A stretch of 64,000 nucleotides of DNA from NCBI RefSeq assembly GCF_050624435.1, contig NC_134530.1, positions 145,926,721 to 145,990,720 of the forward strand. The letters run 5' to 3'. Every line of letters starts with the position of its first letter. Position 1 is the first letter of the stretch. This document shows, piece by piece, positions 50,901 through 60,787 of the stretch. Source of the stretch: Tenrec ecaudatus. Taxonomy: Eukaryota; Chordata; Mammalia; Afrosoricida; Tenrecidae. The translations under genes and the position numbers were made by a program. The notes beneath the pieces were generated by a model. The model did not search any database and was not told the DNA's origin. It saw only the letters and a program-made list of their open reading frames with translations.

Positions 50901-52552
50901 CAAGTAAATCGCACTTGTTGGAGTCCCAGAATGCCCCAGAGCCTGTGAAACCTGCTACCCCCACTTCCTGGGAACTAGCAGCCTCTGACTGGTCAGGAAC
51001 CACCGACTTCTGAAGAATTGTCAGGACCAAGGTGGAAGAGGACATGAAAGAGATCACATCTAAGCACTGAGGGAAGCGCTGATTCCTCCTTTACACAAGC
51101 TGGTGTTGAGGAGGCTGCAGGTGGTGAGGTAAGTGTGAAAGGAATAGAGGAGGATTGCAAAAATAATAGATTTAATAGCATTCCTGGAGTGAGGGAAGAG
51201 TATAGATTTCTGAAGCAGCTACTCGTGGATGGGAAATTGCAGAAGCAGGGTCTGGCTGAGTGCCTTATCTTCAGAAGAGTGTGTCCGGGCTCGGGCTCTG
51301 ACTGGGTAAACTCTCCAGCTAGTGGATCCATCACCCTGGGCCCAGGCCTCCACTTCCTCCTTTGAGGTGGGACAACCCCAAGACCTTGGCTGGCTCTGGG
51401 TCTTTGTGACCATAAAATTTGATTATGAATGTGAACTTATTCTGAAAACACAAGTGGTTAACCAGAGGTAAAGTATTGTCTTTTATCATCTAGATTTGTT
51501 AATGGGGGAGGAGGAGTGGGGGAGAAAGAGCCAATACAAGCTTATAGGGAGTCGTGGGTGTGAGGGGTGGTATCAAATAGTTAACACATTTAGCTTCCAA
51601 CTGCAAGGGTGGAAGTTAGAATCCATCAAAAGAACCTGAGGGAAAGTCCTGGGGGTCTACTTCTGAGAAATCAGCCATTGAGATCGATGGAACACAGTTT
51701 TACCCTGGGGTTGCTATGAGTCAAAATCTGCTCAATGACAACTGGCCTGGTTTATTGCTGTTGTCGACTGTCATCGAGTCAATTTTGACTCTTATCAACC
51801 CTATGGAACACAAGAGAACTGACCCATTGGATCCATAGGCTGTAATCTTCACAGGAGCATTTGGTTAAGTCTTTTCTCCCCTGATACAGTTGGTAGATTT
51901 GAACTGTCAACCATTCAATTAACAATCAGGCACTAAACTAATGTGCAACCAGGTCTCTTTGATTTACTAGTAGATTCTTCATAAATATCTTGTATTGAAT
52001 GAGTGGTAGGTTTAGAATCCAAACATGAATATCCTGATCAAGATCCCAGTCTCGGTCCCTGCTTCTCCTGCTCCCTTGGGACTGGATTTCCCTCTAGTTC
52101 ACTTACTTCCTCCCCAGACTTACAATAAAGGGGCACATAGTTTATGAGCATCAAGAAGAAGAAAGGAGCATGGATGACCAGAGTGTGTTGGTAGGGAGTC
52201 ATTTCACCCAGGAGGATCCAGAGACACATGGGAATGTCCACCAGCTAAGTCTTTGAAGTTCTCGAGCACCTTCTACCATAGGACAGGGGGCTTCACTCTT
52301 CTCACTCTGGACCACGGGCAAAAGAGGAAAGCACCCACGGCCGGGTAAATCAGGAGCCTGATGGGAATGGTGTACGTGCCAAGAGAAGGGAGAGATGCAT
52401 GGGCATTCCACACAGGGCTTTTGTTTAGGAATGCTAGGTGTTGTGTTCCTGTTCCCAGATCCTTGCTGGTGAATACTCCCAGAGTTTAGAGAAGAAGAGG
52501 GAAAGGGATTGATTCTCCGTGACTCACCAGCCCAAAGCAGCATCCTTCCCAT
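35950..52552 (-). CDS. CHIA: Acidic mammalian chitinase paralog, copy B (11 coding exons, complete)
   Basis: Secreted GH18 chitinase, close paralog of copy A. Exons in gene order: 52,528-52,552; 50,253-50,282; 49,302-49,503; 47,965-48,021; 46,146-46,311; 44,977-45,101; 43,428-43,551; 43,146-43,328; 40,246-40,362; 37,333-37,474; 35,950-36,140. Every joint is GT-AG and in phase, giving 453 aa. The signal peptide ([19 protein letters not shown]) opens with the same eight residues as copy A. Mature start is near [10 protein letters not shown]. Catalytic motif [11 protein letters not shown] has all acidic residues, with Phe where human CHIA has Trp. MTYD and MVWALDLDD are present. The linker is short and Pro-rich (PEPPKPTPP), and the CBM14 domain has six Cys and ends CKCCNWP. 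Exon 3 is one codon shorter than in A; exon 10 is one codon longer. Exon 6 is notably GC-rich. No sign of pseudogenisation. Confidence 0.95.
36262..36370 (-). repeat. AfroSINE/RTE tail fragment (chitinase B intron 10)
   Basis: 'gttgttgttatggttactcttgtcttgtgctatcgagtcgattctggctca' is the reversed tail shared by AfroSINE and RTE. Confidence 0.6.
37475..40245 (-). other. Chitinase B intron 9
   Basis: No exon beyond those in the gene model. Contains one AfroSINE (separate entry) and a MIR-like fragment near 40,040-40,180 ('gagcaggaaactgagggtgag'). Confidence 0.5.
39240..39455 (-). repeat. AfroSINE (chitinase B intron 9)
   Basis: Reversed copy, from 'aacatcatgccgtggaattgatcc' to the head near 39,450. 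Confidence 0.75.
40690..41322 (+). mobile_element. RTE (BovB-like) LINE with inverted 5' part
   Basis: The right part (about 40,835-41,322) is plus strand and ends in the RTE tail 'gttggaaccggctcaacgacacctaacaacaacaaca'. The left part (40,690-40,830) is the same family reversed: its minus-strand frame includes [14 protein letters not shown], a reverse-transcriptase block. This arrangement is typical of twin priming. Lies in chitinase B intron 8. Confidence 0.75.
42515..42735 (-). repeat. AfroSINE (chitinase B intron 8)
   Basis: Reversed full-length copy, from 'aaacccatcgctatcgagtcagttcc' onward. Confidence 0.8.
43552..44976 (-). other. Chitinase B intron 6
   Basis: No additional exon or named repeat recognised; G-rich homopolymers near 44,640-44,675. 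Confidence 0.45.
45102..46145 (-). other. Chitinase B intron 5
   Basis: No additional exon recognised; the first 350 bp is GC-rich like the neighbouring exon 6. Confidence 0.45.
46453..46623 (-). mobile_element. SPIN-family non-autonomous hAT element (chitinase B intron 4)
   Basis: CAGTGGTTCTCAACCTTCC to AGTTGAGAACCGCTG with the SPIN internal core. No clear target duplication seen. Confidence 0.85.
47175..47345 (+). repeat. AfroSINE (chitinase B intron 4)
   Basis: Clean head 'ggagccctggtggctcggtgg' with B box 'gggttcaaacctaccagcc'; the 3' part is shortened. Confidence 0.8.
48397..48755 (+). mobile_element. LINE 3' terminal insertion (chitinase B intron 3)
   Basis: About 360 bp of the young LINE 3' end with an A-rich tail, flanked by the 10-bp duplication AAAAGTTACA (48,387-48,396 and 48,756-48,765). 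Confidence 0.85.
49810..49985 (-). repeat. AfroSINE, diverged (chitinase B intron 2)
   Basis: 'gctaggtgctgttgagttgattcaaactcctggcgaccc' is the reversed tail. Confidence 0.6.
50283..52527 (-). other. Chitinase B intron 1
   Basis: No exon beyond those in the gene model; two AfroSINEs in inverted orientation lie at 51.57-51.97 kb. Confidence 0.45.
51570..51965. repeat. Tail-to-tail inverted AfroSINE pair
   Basis: A plus-strand diverged copy (51,570-51,750) meets a reversed copy (51,765-51,965) with only a short gap. Transcribed within chitinase B intron 1, the pair could fold into a hairpin. Confidence 0.65.
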
Positions 52553-52596
52553 CTCTGCTGCAGTCCCCGCACAAAGCCCCTCAGCTCTGGGTGCGC

Positions 52597-52604
52597 TATA
52601 TCAG
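52597..52604 (-). promoter_or_regulatory. TATA-like element of chitinase copy B
   Basis: Minus-strand GATATAGC lies about 45-52 nt upstream of the start codon, the same relative place as the better TATA box of copy A. It is a weaker match, which might mean weaker or different expression. Confidence 0.4.
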
Positions 52605-53209
52605 GTGTGTGGGGGGAGGGGCCTGATTATCACTGTGAAAGTGGAGCAGCTGCAGAAGACAGGGTGCCCAACATCCAGCCCCAGGGCCTGCTTCCAGTTC
52701 TACACTTGTGCCTTTTCCAAGGTTCCTGGGCAGCCTGCCGTGATGCCAGAGCCCCTCACCTGCTGGGCCAAGTTTGGAGAACTCATTAAACAGGAAACTT
52801 CCCACGGAGATAATAATTCTTTTATTTCTTCGGCAGAGAGCTATCTTGCTACTACAGCATCGACACCTCCTAATCATCACATGCCTATTAATTATTCAAT
52901 CAAGCATTTCCTGGGCGCCTCCCTCATGACATGTGCCAGGAAAGCATGGAGGCTGGAGACATGCTGGCTCCCCTCCCACGTACAAGTGCGGTCATGCACA
53001 CACAGACACATTGAAATGCATCATGACTGCCCTGCAACACGAAGATGGACAGGTGTGCAGTAAACAGAAAGGGGGCTGTCGATTGGAAAAGCAGGCAAGA
53101 CTTCAAACAGGAAGTAATCTTGGAACTTGATGGGTCACCATTGACCAGTGAGAGGAAAAATAAAAGATCCCTGAGAGGGAGGAATGGTATATTAAAAAGG
53201 TCTGGGGCC

Positions 53210-55195
53210 TCAGGGAACCAATAGAGAGGTCTGTGGGGCCATCCCCCATCCCAACTATGTGGACTCCCCTTATCCCCCAAGAAGAATGCACTTCAGGGCA
53301 CAGCACTGAAGCTACAGGTCAAGGAGAGGGACATGTCTAATCAGAACACACAGGAGCAAACAAAGAGGTAAGGAGAGTGAGGGGAACACATCCTGGCCTA
53401 CCAAGCCTGGAGGATGATATTCCTGCTCAAAGCAGACAATGCACAGAGAGGACCAGCCCCACTGTGAGACATGACATCCCTCACTGACCCATATTGCTAC
53501 AAGGACAACACTGGAGGCACAGTGTGGGAATTATGCCCGATCTGACCCCGCCACACCGGGGTAAAACACTTAGGGCGTGCAACAGAGCAGCAAGGGGAGC
53601 CAAAGCAATGAAATCCCCAGGGAACACCAAAAATAGACTTTGGGACCAGGGCATGGCACCCTATCAGATTCAACCAGAAAACATTGCTAAAGGTCAAAAA
53701 ACAGACCTGGAACGATTTTTAGGCTTTTCATTTTTTGTCATTGCTTTTGTTGTTGTTTGGGGTTTTTTTTTTTTGTTATTTTGTTTTTTCTGCCTTGTTT
53801 TTGTGCTTATTAGTGTCTCTGCTTGTCTACCTAGATAAGATAGGCAGGATAAATAATCCAGAGGAGAAAGCAACAGACCGACAGTTTCGGGGGGTACATG
53901 GGAGAGGGGGCAGGCAGGGGAAAGGAAGTGACGTTAACAAACCCAGGGACAAGGGAACAAGTGATCTAAAATCGAAGGCGAGAAGGGCCATGTAACTGAG
54001 AGAAATTATTGAAACCCTAATGAAGGCCGAACATGATAGTGGGACAAGAGGAAAGTTAAAGGAAATAGAGGAAAGAACTAGAAAGCAAAGAGCCTTTATA
54101 GAGGTCTACATACAGGCATATATATATGTAAATAGATTTACATATAGCAATAGGGAAATAGATCTATGTACATAAATTTATATGTGAAGTATATGTAGCA
54201 GACAGACATGGGGCCTCTACTCAAGTACTCCCTCAACACAAGAACACTTTGTTCTAATAACCTGGCATTCCGTGATGCTCAGCTTCCCAACATGATCACT
54301 GAAGACAAAATGGGTGCATAGCAAATGTGGTGAAGAAAGCTGATGGTGCCCGGCTATCAAAAGATATAGCATCTGGAGTCTTAAAGGCTTGAAGATCAAC
54401 AAGTGGCCATCTAGTTGAGAAGCAACAAAGTCCACATGGAAGAAGCACACCAGCCTGTATGATCTTGAGGTGTCAATGGGATCAGGTATCAAAGACCCAG
54501 AACAAAAAAAACTATATCAATGTGAATGAGGGGCAGTTCAGAGTGGAGCCCCAAAGCCCATTTATAGACAATTGGACATCCCCTTACAGAAGGACCACAG
54601 GAAGAGACGAGCCAGTCCGGGTGCAGCATAGTATCAATGAAACGTACAACTCTCCTCTAGTTCTTTAATGCTTCCTCTGCCCCCCCCCCCATCATGACCC
54701 CAACTCTACCTTACAGATCCAACTAGACCAGAGCATGTGCACTGGTACAGATGAGAGCTGGAAACACAGGGAGTCCAGGGCAAATAAACCCCTCAAGACC
54801 AATAAAAAGAGTCGCGGTACAGGAGGGGAAGAGGAAGGTAGGAGGTTAAAGGGGGAACTGATCACACTGATCTACATATAACCCCCTCCCAGGGGGAAGG
54901 ACAACAGAAAAATGTGTGAAGGGAGACATCAGTCAGTATAAGACATGAAAAAAAAATAATTTATAAATTTTCAAGGGTTCAAGAGAGAGGGAGGGAAAAA
55001 TAATGAGGAGCTGATACCAAGGACTCAAGTAGAAAGAAAATGTTTTGAGAATGATGATGGCAACAAATGTACAAATGTGCTTGACACAATGGATGGATGG
55101 ATGGATGGATGGATGGATGGATGGATGGATGGATGGATGGATGGCTATTGTGATAAGAGCTGTATGAACCCCAATACAGTGATTAAAAAATAATA
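53210..55195 (+). mobile_element. LINE (L1-like) long 3' region
   Basis: About 2 kb in the same family and order as the copies at 1.1-2.5 and 34.8-35.6 kb, ending in a (GGAT)n tract at 55,088-55,143 and a weak A-rich tail. The left boundary is uncertain. No intact coding region seen. Confidence 0.7.
55088..55143. repeat. (GGAT)n microsatellite
   Basis: About fourteen GGAT units grown from the LINE's own 'ggatggatgg' terminus. Confidence 0.95.
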
Positions 55196-55573
55196 GTAAA
55201 TTAGATTACATTTTAAAAGCCCGGGGCCTTTTAGAACAGTGAAGCCTCTGTATGATACTACCATGGTGGACATGGGAGATAGACCACGCATTTGTCAAAA
55301 CCCAGAAGACTGGACAGCACAACCGTGAGCTTATCCCTCACATGAACGATGGACTTCAGTTCATAATAATGCATCGGAATTGATTTAGCAATTATAACAA
55401 ATGCGAAGATATTCATAATAGGGGAGATTGTGTACAGGGGGTCAGGAGTATATCCTATACAATGGGCATTCTCTGAACTTTCTGCACCCTTTTATGTGAA
55501 CCTAAAATAGTGCTAATAAAAATAAATAAATAAATCTTGCTACCAAAAACTCGGGCCAGGAGAGAGTCTAGGG

Positions 55574-56199
55574 CAGCGGTTCTCAACCTTTGGGTCACGA
55601 CCCCTTTGGGGATTGAATGACTCTTTCACAGGGGTCGCCTCAGACCATTGGAAAACACATATTTCTGATGGTCTTAGGAACCGAGACACCGCTCCTCTAT
55701 CCATCTCCAGGCGGGTCCGCCCACATGCAGATACGCCCACAAACCGAGTAGTTGGTGTGAAGACTGTTACCCATGCTACACCATGCTTCAAGATTAAATT
55801 TCATTTATTTGTCATTAGAAATAAATATTTCACAACATATAATTACATATTTTTTGTAATTAATCACTATGTTTTCATTATGTTCAATTTGTAGCAATGA
55901 AAATACATCCTGCAGATCAGATACTTGCATGATGATTCTCAACAGTAGCAATATGAGGACCTGATGTGGGGGGGAGTTAAGTGGAGAGCAAATGTTTTGA
56001 GAATGATGAGGGCAACGAATGTACAGATGTGTATGGATTGTGATAAGAGTTCTATGAGCCCCTAATAAAACAATGAAAGAAGAAAGAAAAGAAAGAAGTA
56101 ATAAAGAAGGAAAATAGATAATGTGATGGCTGGGGGTCACCACAACATGAGGAACTGTATTAAGGGCCATGGCATTAGGGAGGTTGAGAAGCACTGTCT
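55574..56199 (+). mobile_element. Long SPIN_NA hAT element interrupted by a LINE
   Basis: Starts CAGCGGTTCTCAACC and ends GGTTGAGAAGCACTG; flanks share TCTAGGG. Internal landmarks of SPIN_NA are all present: 'ggtcttaggaaccgagacaccgc', 'gcgggtccgcccacatgcagatacgccc', 'gtagttggtgtgaagactgttaccc' and the AT-rich 'cattagaaataaatatttcacaac'. A LINE 3' end at about 55,950-56,085 interrupts it. Confidence 0.92.
55950..56085 (+). mobile_element. LINE 3' terminus nested in SPIN
   Basis: 'gaggacctgatgtgggggg' through 'gagcccctaataaaacaatg', about 135 bp, strongly 5'-truncated, followed by an A/G-rich tail. Confidence 0.8.
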
Positions 56200-56205
56200 A
56201 GGGTC

Positions 56206-57084
56206 TGCAGTGGGTAGGCTGCAGGCCAGTGGAGAAGAGCATCCAAGGACCAGCTACACAGCTGCCCTGATGGACATTCTCTGTGAAGTGCAGGCAGCTG
56301 GTGAGGGAAAGACCAAGCCACATCGACCAAATGAATGTGACCATATGACCTTCTCCCAAGACACCAGAGAGTGTCCTATCCCCCACCCCAACTCTGGATT
56401 CCGTGCAAAGAGAGGGAGAATCCACTCTTGACCACCTCATCTCACCCTCCTGAAGGGTACCGTCGGCTGCATACAGTGACAGAAAGGATCGAGGGACCCC
56501 ATTGGGCAGAGAGTGGTGTGGACAGTGTGGTCAGAGGGAGTGAGAAGGTCGAAACTGCGGACCAGGACAGTGGGAGCAGGTCTCCGGGCTCCCGGCGATG
56601 TGTGGACAGTGAAGTGGGCATCGGAGTGAGCTAAGGAAAGAAGAAGCAGACGGACGTAAGTGCTACATGTCAAGAGGGCATCTGTTTCTGTTTAGGTTTT
56701 TCCGCTATGGCTTTGAGTCTAGCAGAGGGGCCCTCCCAGGAATAAAGAACCTACGAGCCTTGGGAATCTTGTAAATGATCCAGCAGGCGCTGGAGCAGGA
56801 GGAGCTCCTACAGGCGGGAAACACTGGCACAGAACTCTCCTGAAGCAAAGGTCTGCCCCCACAGACCTGTGATGGATCTCCATGATTGGACAATAAAGAC
56901 TAGACTTTGAGCAAGAGCTTGCCAGACTGATCCCAGACAACCTGTGCAGCCACAAGTGCCTATGTCCTGCCAGCCCCTGCGGGCACCACGTGCTCCAGCC
57001 AGCCCAGATGCCCTGCTGCTCTGCCATCACACCAGTTCATTTAAGCCTCTGTGCTTTTTCTTGTGCCATCCTTCATGAGATGCT
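56206..57084. other. Gene-free stretch
   Basis: No gene or named repeat recognised. Confidence 0.4.
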
Positions 57085-57800
57085 GTGGTGGCTCATTTTA
57101 TAGGTCAATTTGGCAAGGTACCGGTGCCATGGTGTTGTCAGATCGTGGTGCAGATATTGCTTTGACGGTATTTACATGTAACTAGCATTTAAATCAGGAG
57201 CCTGGGTATCACACACCAGATCCTTTGCCTCAAGTTGACCCTGACTCGGGTGACCTATAGAACACTCTCAGACAGCTTAGACCTACCCCTTTGGGTTTCT
57301 GACAACATAATCTTTACGGAAGCAGGCAGACTCATCTCTCTCTGATACTACAGTGACTGGTGGGTTTGAACCACCAACCTGGAGGTTAGCAGCCAAGGCC
57401 TAAGCCTCCAGGTCACCCGAGCTCTTTGGTGTCACAAGAAGTTTGCTAACCTCAAAATTGGTGATTGGAACCCACCCGGGGGCTCTCTGTAAGGCCTGGT
57501 GATCAGCTTCCATAAAGATTACAGCCAAGAAACCCTATGGAGCAGTATACAGGGCCTCGCCACCAACCCCGAGCCAACCAGAACAAGCACAGCATTTAAA
57601 TCTGTTGGTCTTAAGCTAAGTAGATAATGCTCTGGAATGGGAGTGGGCTAATAGCAAAATCTGAGGTGTCCAGAAAAAGAAACTTTCTGTTCAAGACTGT
57701 AAAGAGACAAGACTGCTGGAGTTTCCAGCCTGTCACCTGAACTACGGGATTGGGTCTTTCCAGTCTCCACAATCACATAAGCCAATTCCTCAAAATACAT
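57085..57800 (-). mobile_element. LTR fossil (ERVL-like) with nested SINEs
   Basis: The left end 'tgtggtggctcattttataggtcaatttggc' and the right part 'ctggagtttccagcctg..' to 'cacaatcacataagccaattcctc' belong to a widespread old mammalian LTR type, in reverse orientation. Two AfroSINEs have landed in its middle. Ancient and fragmentary. Confidence 0.45.
57225..57595. repeat. Two AfroSINEs, opposite orientations
   Basis: A reversed copy (57,225-57,425) abuts a plus-strand copy (57,425-57,595) head to head, inside the LTR fossil. Confidence 0.7.
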
Positions 57801-58065
57801 GTGTCTTCCATGGTGCATCTCACTTGCTTTGTTTGGTTTGTTTCTTCTTTCTCTCTCTCTTCTCTCTCCCTGTGGTCTTGGATTGAGTTGGCAGGATTAT
57901 CGTTTAGTGAACTCGGGACCGAGACATACCTGTGAAAGATGGGAGCAGTCACATATCAACATAAACTGTGTTTCCATCCACAAGTGATGGGCAAGGTAGG
58001 CAGCCCCTTCACATGTAGGGGAGCATCTCTTTAGCTGGAACCTGGCTTCGCCAATCCTCTAAATC

Positions 58066-58260
58066 AGCGGTTCTCAACCTGTGGGTCGAGACCCCTTTGG
58101 GGGGGGGGGTTCAAATGACCCTTTCACAGGGGCGTCCAATTTAGAACAGTAGCAAGATTATAGTTATGAAGTATTAATTAAAACAATTTATGGTTGAGGG
58201 GTCACCAAATGAGGAACTGTATTAAAGGGGCCTGGCATCAGGAAGGCTGAGAACCTCTGA
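58066..58260 (+). mobile_element. SPIN-family short non-autonomous hAT element
   Basis: CAGCGGTTCTCAACCTGTGGG to AGGCTGAGAACCTCTG, about 195 bp: the internally deleted SPIN form. Confidence 0.88.
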
Positions 58261-58959
58261 TTTTGACACTAATTCCTGCAAGTTGTTGCTGGGACCTTTC
58301 TAGAAACTGGATCTCTAACTTGGGGTCTTTGTCTGAAGACTTGACTCTGGAGCGTGAAGAAAAGTGACACTGAGGCAGCAACAGTGGCCGACAGGACACG
58401 CAGTGGGAGTGGAGGCAAGCTGGTTGTCCTGCAGCTTCCTCCTCTTTGACAAGAAGGAGCTGGTTCTCCTTAAGAAGATAAAAGGGATTGCCCCGTGGAG
58501 GTATGCCTCCATCCAATAAGAGAGATTCCACTACGTCTTAATATAGGGACTGCGAGCGTTGGCATGAAAAATGTACATCCACGTGTATTCCTCAGCCAAG
58601 CGCACACACACGCACATCCGGATGAACAATCCTTTGCTTCGTTTCCCTCCAGATACACGCTTCTCATCCTGTTTGAATTAATGTGATATCTCCATTATCC
58701 AACAGTTCTTCAGTCCGACGGCAATGGCAGCTTTGAATTCCCCAGACACAGGAAACCTGCCGTAGGTGACGGCGCTGGCTGGCCGTGGAATGCAAACTCG
58801 GCTACTGGGTTTACTTCCGACAAGCAAGGCACACGCCACTTGGTTAAGAATTCCCTGGGGCCGAAGTCAGGTTTCATTTATATTTACATGTCAAGAGGCT
58901 TGCACACATCATCTTTTCAAAATAATCTTTCTATTTTTTTAAAGAAAAACTCTTTATTT

Positions 58960-59190
58960 TCTTTTTTTAAAATATATTTTAATCATTGTATTGAGGGCTC
59001 CTCTAGCTCTTGTAACACTGCCTACATCAATGGCATCAGCCACACTTGTGCATTTGTCACGACATGCTTTTATTACATTGATGCTGCTTCTGATAGTGAC
59101 ACTAACGACATCAGCGCCTCTCCGTGGCTCGATGCCCTCTACTGTAAAGTAAGACTGGATGTTACGCTGTAATGCTTTCAGTCCCAGGAG
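58960..59190 (-). mobile_element. Diverged LINE 3' fragment
   Basis: 'aatcattgtattgagggctcctctagctcttgtaaca' is an older relative of the reversed LINE terminus seen elsewhere. Confidence 0.5.
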
Positions 59191-59619
59191 AACGTGGGAA
59201 GCAGCTGCCAAGAGGACCAGGAAGGAGTACTAGGAACTGTGAAAATGCCCGGTAGTCATCCGAGTCACTAAAACTGTGCTGCCGCTTTCTTTAGAAACCA
59301 TTTTTAAGTTATTTTTTCATAACATTCGTGTTTTTGTGTATTTTTTGGTATAGGAAATCCAGGAATGAAGAGTCTATCGAGACAGTGACTGGATTAATGG
59401 TTCCTTGAGGGTGTGGCAGTGGAGCTAATAGCAAGGAAGACACGGAAAAAGAAAATATTCTAAAATTGTGGCAATGATTGTAAAACACTTTTTATATGAT
59501 TGAACTATTGAATTATATGATATTTGGCTTATGTACCAGTAAAACTGTAAAAAAAGATTTGTTCTTCAGGCCACTTGCTTAAAAGGTTAAACTAGTTTCC
59601 CTCCTTCGGCACTGAGATA

Positions 59620-60117
59620 GTTAGTTTATTGTGCCAACCTGGCTGATAAACACATGTGGGGTTAATTGAAGGCTGGAGGGATAAATGGCTCAGTGAGCCT
59701 TGCCTTTCTAGTTCTCGGGTCTCTTGCTTTCTGATGGTCAGACCAGGGTGCAGCTGCCTTAGCAGTTCCCAGCTTCAGCTTGCAAGGCTGACTTCCTGTA
59801 AGGCATCCTCAAGAAGAAGTCACATGGACCTACCCCGATGCAGCCCTCGGTGCTGGAGAAGCCATGTGGAGCACTGAGATGCTTACACGTTCAGTGACTT
59901 GGCTTTCCTCCAGCAGTCGGCATCATTGCGTCTGCTTTGTGAGCTGGAGGAGGACTTTGTGGATTGGTGTTGGACATATGGGTTAATGTTGGACTTGTGG
60001 GCTTGGGCAGCACTGGGTTGGGGTGTTTTCTTGATGTGCACTTAACCTTTATATAAAACTCTCTCTTATACATGAGTTTCTGTGGATTTGTTTCTCTAAA
60101 GTACCCAGACTAACACA
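59620..60117 (-). mobile_element. Solo LTR fossil (ERVL-like)
   Basis: Read on the minus strand it opens TGTGTTAGTC and continues in parallel with the solo LTR at 12.5 kb ('aaacaaatccacagaaactcatg', 'tatgtccaacaccaatccacaaagtcct'). The 3' ends differ, so this is a related subfamily. The left boundary is estimated. No internal region. Confidence 0.55.
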
Positions 60118-60286
60118 AGTACCCTTGAGTTGTTCATTTCTCTGGTCCATGCTCTTCTTTAAGGCTAGAAGGACACATGGTGGAGAAGACAGTGCTGATC
60201 TAACTTCCAGGCAGGTCTTCCCAGGTGGACCCCACTGTCCTAGATGCCCACGCTGCAGCTCCGCAGGTAGAGGCCTCCAGCTGATC

Positions 60287-60290
<4 letters not shown>

Positions 60291-60333
<43 letters not shown>
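60291..60333. repeat. (CA)n microsatellite
   Basis: About twenty-one CA units. Confidence 0.95.
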
Positions 60334-60335
<2 letters not shown>

Positions 60336-60354
60336 CACATTAGCTGCTAAGTTT

Positions 60355-60565
60355 TAGTGTGGAGTCCCTGTAGGGTGCAATCAGGTCACATCCTTGCCTG
60401 CTAGCCAAGAGGTGGAGGTTCGAGTCCATCCAGTGTTGCTTAGAAGACAGGCCTGGGATTCCACTTCTGAAAAATTAACCGTTCGGAGCCCCGTGGCGTC
60501 CAGTTCTACTCTGACACATGTGGGGTCATCATGAGTAGGGTTGACTCAAGGGCACCCGATACGTA
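60355..60565 (+). repeat. AfroSINE, diverged
   Basis: 'gtggaggttcgagtccatccag' through 'gggttgactcaagggcacccgata'; just downstream of the gastricsin-like gene. Confidence 0.65.
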
Positions 60566-60650
60566 AGTTTTAGTTTAGAATCAACTACAAAAAGCAGAAC
60601 ACATACACACACATTGTAAAAGAACACCAAAAGTGTTTGAAGTTTTTTGA

Positions 60651-60656
60651 TTTATT
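60651..60656 (-). terminator. Poly(A) signal of the gastricsin-like gene
   Basis: AATAAA on the minus strand about 130 nt after the stop codon. Confidence 0.65.
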
Positions 60657-60787
60657 AATTATTAGGAAGTCAGAATTCCATGAGGAGAAGGGGTCAAGGC
60701 CATTGAAAGTGCTGCCGGTGGTCCCCAGAAGCATGAGGGAAATCCCCGAGCCTGCAGGACAGGCTGGAGACCGCTGCCTGCGGCAGT

